Positions 5,934 to 8,919 of a DNA stretch of 8,919 nt are shown one piece after another. This DNA comes from Bacillota bacterium. GTDB lineage: Bacteria > Bacillota > Clostridia > Acetivibrionales > DSM-2933. Made by a program: the position numbers and the translations under genes. The DNA is taken from the NCBI GenBank assembly GCA_030705945.1, contig JAUZPS010000160.1:1-8919 (forward strand), in the 5' to 3' direction. Position 1 is the first letter of the stretch. The number at the start of each line of letters is the position of its first letter. The notes under the pieces were generated by a model, which was given only the letters and a program-made list of their open reading frames with translations, ran no database searches and had not been told where the DNA came from.

Positions 5934-6992
5934 TCAAACCTTTAATATTTCTTTTATCTTATCAAGAATATCCTGCTGAGTTGGTATCATTCCACCCATT
6001 CTTCCATGGAAATAAACCTTTTTACGACCATTAACAGCCATCTTAACATCTTCAAACATTTGCCCTGCATTCATCTCAACAGTGAGAAAGGCTTTAGGTA
6101 CATCCGCGTATTTTAAGAACTCGCTTTCAGGGAAAGGCCAAAGAGTAATCGGTCTTATCAAGCCAACTTTTATGCCTTCCTTCTCAGCCATACTGATTAC
6201 ATTTTTCACAATTCTGGCAACACTTCCAAAAGCCGATACTATTATATCAGCGTTTTCGCAGTTATAGGTTTCAACCTTAACTTCGCTAGAAGCTATACGG
6301 CTGTACTTTTCCTGAAGTTTAAGATTGTGTTTTTCCATTTTTTCAGGATCGATATAAATTGAAGTAATTACATTGTTTTCCCTGTTCATTTTAGTTCCGC
6401 TAGCGGCCCAATTCTTTTGAACGCTTATTATTTCTTCCTTATCCTTGAATTCAACGGGTTCCATCATCTGTCCAAGTATTCCGTCGCCCATTATCATAAC
6501 CAATATTCTGTATTTATCGGCAATGTTGAATGCCTCAACTGTTAGCTCATACAGCTCCTGTACACTGCAAGGAGCAAGAACAACCATCTTGTAATCACCA
6601 TGTCCTCCACCTTTAACAGCCTGAAAATAGTCGCACTGAGCAGGTAGAATGCCGCCTAAACCTGGTCCGCATCTTACAATATTGACTATTACAGCAGGAA
6701 GCTCCGCGCATGATGCATATGAAATACCTTCCTGTTTTAAACTTATTCCAGGGCTTGATGATGATGTCAGAGCTCTGACACCTGCGCTTGCGGCTCCATA
6801 AACCATATTTATCGCCGCAACCTCACTCTCAGCCTGAACAAATGTACCGCCTACCATCGGCATCCTCTTAGCCATGTAGTGGGCAATTTCTGTTTGAGGA
6901 GTAATAGGGTAACCGAAGTAATGTTTACAGCCTGCTCTCAAGGCAGCTTCTCCAATTACCTCATTACCTTTCATAAGTATTTTTTCTCCCAT
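5934..6992 (-). CDS. vorB: 2-oxoacid:ferredoxin oxidoreductase, alpha subunit (VorB type)
   Basis: A 352-residue alpha subunit, the length of the VorB family (3-methyl-2-oxobutanoate, i.e. ketoisovalerate, dehydrogenase). Landmarks are GYPITPQTEI (27-36), QAESEVAAINMVYGA (53-67), TSSSSPGISL (76-85), MGDGILGQMMEP (168-179) and the C-terminal RPITLWPFP (280-288) and VEMNAGQM (305-312). The first part is the pyrimidine-binding domain of TPP enzymes and the second is the transketolase C-terminal-like domain. It assembles with the beta, gamma and ferredoxin subunits encoded alongside. The likely role is oxidising branched-chain keto acids from Val, Leu and Ile degradation, or the reverse carboxylation for amino-acid synthesis. 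2-Oxoglutarate remains possible, as this family is often annotated korA. AAAGGGG precedes the ATG by nine bases. Confidence 0.93.
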   Translation of the reverse strand: MGEKILMKGNEVIGEAALRAGCKHYFGYPITPQTEIAHYMAKRMPMVGGTFVQAESEVAAINMVYGAASAGVRALTSSSSPGISLKQEGISYASCAELPAVIVNIVRCGPGLGGILPAQCDYFQAVKGGGHGDYKMVVLAPCSVQELYELTVEAFNIADKYRILVMIMGDGILGQMMEPVEFKDKEEIISVQKNWAASGTKMNRENNVITSIYIDPEKMEKHNLKLQEKYSRIASSEVKVETYNCENADIIVSAFGSVARIVKNVISMAEKEGIKVGLIRPITLWPFPESEFLKYADVPKAFLTVEMNAGQMFEDVKMAVNGRKKVYFHGRMGGMIPTQQDILDKIKEILKV

Positions 6993-7019
6993 TATATAAG
7001 TCCCCTTTCACAAATGGAA

Positions 7020-7075
7020 GCATAGAAATCTCTGATATTTACCAATATTCGTAACTTTACCAAATATTCCTACGC
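7020..7075 (-). other. RNA hairpin in the ferredoxin-alpha gap
   Basis: The 108-base gap between the ferredoxin and alpha genes is the largest inside the operon. On the minus strand GCGTAGGAAT (7075-7066) pairs with ATTTCTATGC (7029-7020), ten pairs including two G-U. The enclosed segment has two near-identical direct repeats, TTTACCAATATT (7038-7049) and TTTACCAAATATT (7056-7068) as read on the plus strand. No U-run follows. It could be an mRNA stability or processing element between cistrons, or a protein site. It does not match a riboswitch I know. Confidence 0.4.
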
Positions 7076-7100
7076 ATAATTGACATATTACCTAAACGAA

Positions 7101-7307
7101 TTACTTTTCTACTTCTATAACTACATCTGGACAAATAGTGGCGCAAAACGCGCATCCGATACATTTATCCATTTCTTTAACATCTGCAGGATGAAAACCC
7201 TTTGAGTTTAATTTCTCAGTGTTTATTAAAATAATTTTCTTTGGACATACTGTCACGCACAACCTGCAACCTTTGCACTTTTCTTCGTTAAATGTTACTT
7301 TAGCCAT
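7101..7307 (-). CDS. 2-oxoacid oxidoreductase ferredoxin subunit (2 x 4Fe-4S)
   Basis: A 68-residue ferredoxin-like subunit with two complete CxxCxxCxxxCP motifs: Cys11, 14, 17, 21 and Cys49, 52, 55, 59. Each should bind one 4Fe-4S cluster. It passes electrons from the TPP/cluster site of the beta subunit to soluble ferredoxin, and corresponds to the delta subunit (KorD, or VorC in methanogen naming). The 27-residue gap between motifs is longer than in a free 2[4Fe-4S] ferredoxin, which fits an enzyme subunit. The ribosome site is a run of seven G (7311-7317) that shares a base with the stop codon of the upstream gene. Only nine bases separate the two genes. Confidence 0.93.
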   Translation of the reverse strand: MAKVTFNEEKCKGCRLCVTVCPKKIILINTEKLNSKGFHPADVKEMDKCIGCAFCATICPDVVIEVEK

Positions 7308-7316
7308 AAGCCCCCC

Positions 7317-8024
7317 CTATTTCATTTTACTATTCTTTGACCAAAAGCCACTCCGTTTATTATAAAACTCTTTATCCTCATTTGCAAGTTCAGTTAATAA
7401 TTGTTCAAGCATCAATCGACTCGATGGTTCCATATCAATAAATTTTATTCCGTATTCTATTCCTTTTTCTTTTGTTAACATTCGAATGATGCTGCCTTTA
7501 AATTTAAAACTCTTTTCCAAAGTTATATTAACTTCGAAATACAGATTATTCTCATCTAAATAAGACTTAGATACCTTAAGAGATTTCTCAAATGATTCAT
7601 TGACAATAAAAGCCGCTCCCACTTTGCTTATGTTTGTTAATATAGCGAATATTCCTCTTTTCTGACTTTGTTTAAGCTTTATGATAGTACTTAAGTATAC
7701 ATCATACCTATTGCAGTCCCTTTTATTTTCAAATAAATCAGCCTGATGAATTTTTATAACTAACCTTTGAGGATATTTATTATTTATTCGTGAAACCCAA
7801 CCTACTATATTTATTTCTACATCATCTGTAGTGTATCTGCATTCTATAGTATCGCCAACCATAATGATGCTGTTAATATAGTTCTTCTCTAATCCAATCT
7901 CAAGTTCCAACATATCATTGCTCAATGAATAAACTATATTAGTTGTCCATGCCCGACTGTTATTTAACCTTGTCTTTATTATACTTCCTTCGTTCAAATA
8001 ATCCCGGATCGAATTATCCTTCAC
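7317..8024 (-). CDS. PilZ domain protein with YcgR-like N-terminal domain (c-di-GMP receptor)
   Basis: A 235-residue protein. The N-terminal ~95 residues are beta-rich and resemble the YcgR/YpfA flagellar-brake N-domain. Residues 100-215 look like PilZ: RDCNR (102-106) fits the RxxxR c-di-GMP motif and NISKVG (131-136) fits [D/N]xSxxG. Both motifs are intact, so binding of c-di-GMP is likely. There is no membrane segment, so it should be cytosolic. YcgR-type proteins usually slow flagellar motility, but no motility gene is nearby and another role is possible. The start is GTG (8022-8024), with AAGGTG eight bases before it. Placed 34 bases after the ATPase gene and nine bases before the ferredoxin gene, it is probably co-transcribed with the oxidoreductase. 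Confidence 0.85.
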   Translation of the reverse strand: MKDNSIRDYLNEGSIIKTRLNNSRAWTTNIVYSLSNDMLELEIGLEKNYINSIIMVGDTIECRYTTDDVEINIVGWVSRINNKYPQRLVIKIHQADLFENKRDCNRYDVYLSTIIKLKQSQKRGIFAILTNISKVGAAFIVNESFEKSLKVSKSYLDENNLYFEVNITLEKSFKFKGSIIRMLTKEKGIEYGIKFIDMEPSSRLMLEQLLTELANEDKEFYNKRSGFWSKNSKMK

Positions 8025-8058
8025 AGAAAAATCACCTTCTAATCAATAATAAAATCCT

Positions 8059-8724
8059 CTATTCCCATGGAAGCTTTATATGTTTTTCCATATAAAGAAT
8101 ATCTGTTTTTATTTGATCTTTAACTCTGGATACTATATCAGAAAAACCGGATGTAAAAGCAATCGGAACTCCAAGTTTTACTGCGGCGGATTCAATTATT
8201 TTCTGACCTTCTATTATTTCTTCGCCTGAGGAGCTATTTAACAAATTGGTATTGTTAACTAACCCGGTTATTTTTAATCTTGAACTGGCTTCAATCTCAC
8301 TTATAATATTTTCTATCTTTTCAACGCTATCAGTCATAGGTCTTTTTACGTTTATAACAAAATACATCCCAAAATCATCGCTTAAAATCTGGTCTTTAAA
8401 CGCCGACAAAGCTTTAGCGCCAACATCGTCCCCCCCGACATCAAGAACTACTTTCTGCTCCTTATCAATAAACAGAGAATTTATTTCTCCGGGAACAGCA
8501 GGCACGTCGACATTAGTATTTGCGTACTTGGTGGTAAGAACTTTGATGCCCTTTTCCAATAAAAATTCTTTAGCGTCAGCTGTTCTAAAATAAGGATTTA
8601 CAATATCAAAATCCATTATTGCGGTATTATGTCTTGCCGCTAAATACACTGCGCTATTTACCGCAACTTCTGTCTTTCCGCTTCCAAAGTGGCCTGTAAA
8701 TATTATTAATCTTTTATTCAGCAT
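8059..8724 (-). CDS. P-loop ATPase, MinD/CobQ/ParA-like
   Basis: A 221-residue protein counted from ATG at 8724. The Walker A motif is GHFGSGKTE (11-19), followed by a segment with DFDIVNPYFRT (38-48) and a Walker B-like VVLDVGGDD (92-100). VNNTN (156-160) may be the nucleotide-base-contacting part. This is the SIMIBI-class fold (MinD, CobQ, ParA). It has no deviant second lysine like the KGGxGKT of ParA. Proteins of this kind with a GHFGSGKTE loop are, as I recall, common in Clostridia but of unknown function. An in-frame GTG at 8731-8733 would add three residues, but the AAGGA site is then only two bases away. From the ATG it is 11 bases, so I prefer the ATG. It starts 22 bases after the upstream gene. 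A G7 run (8430-8436) encodes the Walker B glycines. Confidence 0.85.
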   Translation of the reverse strand: MLNKRLIIFTGHFGSGKTEVAVNSAVYLAARHNTAIMDFDIVNPYFRTADAKEFLLEKGIKVLTTKYANTNVDVPAVPGEINSLFIDKEQKVVLDVGGDDVGAKALSAFKDQILSDDFGMYFVINVKRPMTDSVEKIENIISEIEASSRLKITGLVNNTNLLNSSSGEEIIEGQKIIESAAVKLGVPIAFTSGFSDIVSRVKDQIKTDILYMEKHIKLPWE

Positions 8725-8746
8725 AATTATCACTATCCTTAAACCT

Positions 8747-8919
8747 TTAATTTGCGGCGCTTTTATAACCTATTAAATCCTTTATTACTTCACCAGCTAT
8801 AATTAAACCTACTACAGAAGGCACAAATGATATGCTTCCGGGAATCTGATTACGGCTTGTACATTTTCTGGTTGTCCCTTCAGGGCAAATACATCCCACC
8901 GCGCAGCTAGAAGCTTCGC
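8747..8919 (-). CDS. tcdA: ThiF/MoeB-family protein, likely tRNA t6A dehydratase TcdA (C-terminal part)
   Basis: Only the last 56 residues are present; the gene runs off the right edge. The segment ends IPGSISFVPSVVGLIIAGEV followed by IKDLIG, which is typical of the C-terminus of ThiF/MoeB-type proteins annotated as tRNA threonylcarbamoyladenosine dehydratase in Clostridia. TcdA uses ATP to cyclise t6A at position 37 of tRNAs to ct6A. Four cysteines lie close together (partial-protein residues 5, 9, 11 and 19; SCAVGCIC then PEGTTRKC). They may bind zinc, which is inference. The ATP-binding domain is outside the window, so another ThiF-like enzyme is not excluded. The symbol here is unrelated to the clostridial toxin gene of the same name. 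It is probably co-transcribed with the ATPase gene. Confidence 0.65.
   Translation of the reverse strand, partial: EASSCAVGCICPEGTTRKCTSRNQIPGSISFVPSVVGLIIAGEVIKDLIGYKSAAN

Noticed and set aside
8246..8593. Plus-strand open frame of 115 codons inside the ATPase gene
   Set aside because: It is antisense to conserved Walker B sequence, with no ribosome binding site and no recognisable domain.

Overview
This window looks like chromosome from an anaerobic, low-GC Clostridia bacterium. The evidence is AT-rich DNA, strong AAGGAGG-type ribosome binding sites, a type III glutamine synthetase, and a four-subunit ferredoxin-linked 2-oxoacid oxidoreductase. A Ruminiclostridium/Acetivibrio-type host would fit, but the genus is a guess. 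No tRNA, rRNA, CRISPR array or transposase gene is visible.

Positions 1-2150 hold two isolated genes set among repeats. A small histidine-rich YmaF-family protein lies on the plus strand (281-601). A membrane-anchored transglutaminase-like protein lies on the minus strand (786-1997). The gaps around them carry three copies of one ~90-100 bp palindromic element (15-109, 609-697, 2035-2134). Two other structures sit here: a 13-bp-stem hairpin in front of ymaF (151-222) and a short tandem repeat beside the second palindrome (683-739).

Positions 2150-4581 are a complete glnN transcription unit. It has a long leader with a -10-like box, a hairpin with an A-x-x-G-x-x hexaloop, a weaker candidate of the same type just upstream, and an intrinsic terminator before the start codon. 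This is the layout expected for ANTAR-protein antitermination of a nitrogen gene. The 695-codon glutamine synthetase III gene follows, closed by a strong terminator that faces both ways.

Positions 4610-8919 are one minus-strand cluster with small gaps. In transcription order it encodes the end of a ThiF/TcdA-type protein, a P-loop ATPase of the MinD/CobQ group, a YcgR-like PilZ protein (c-di-GMP receptor type), and the ferredoxin, alpha, beta and gamma subunits of a 2-oxoacid:ferredoxin oxidoreductase (VorB/KOR type). The oxidoreductase links branched-chain or 2-oxoglutarate-type keto acids, CoA and ferredoxin. With glnN on the other side of the shared terminator, the right half of the window concerns amino-acid and nitrogen metabolism. 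The promoter of the cluster is probably beyond the right edge.

The most interesting points are the putative ANTAR-type attenuator in front of glnN, the palindromic repeat family, the threefold histidine repeat in YmaF, and the PilZ and ATPase genes co-directional with a metabolic enzyme.
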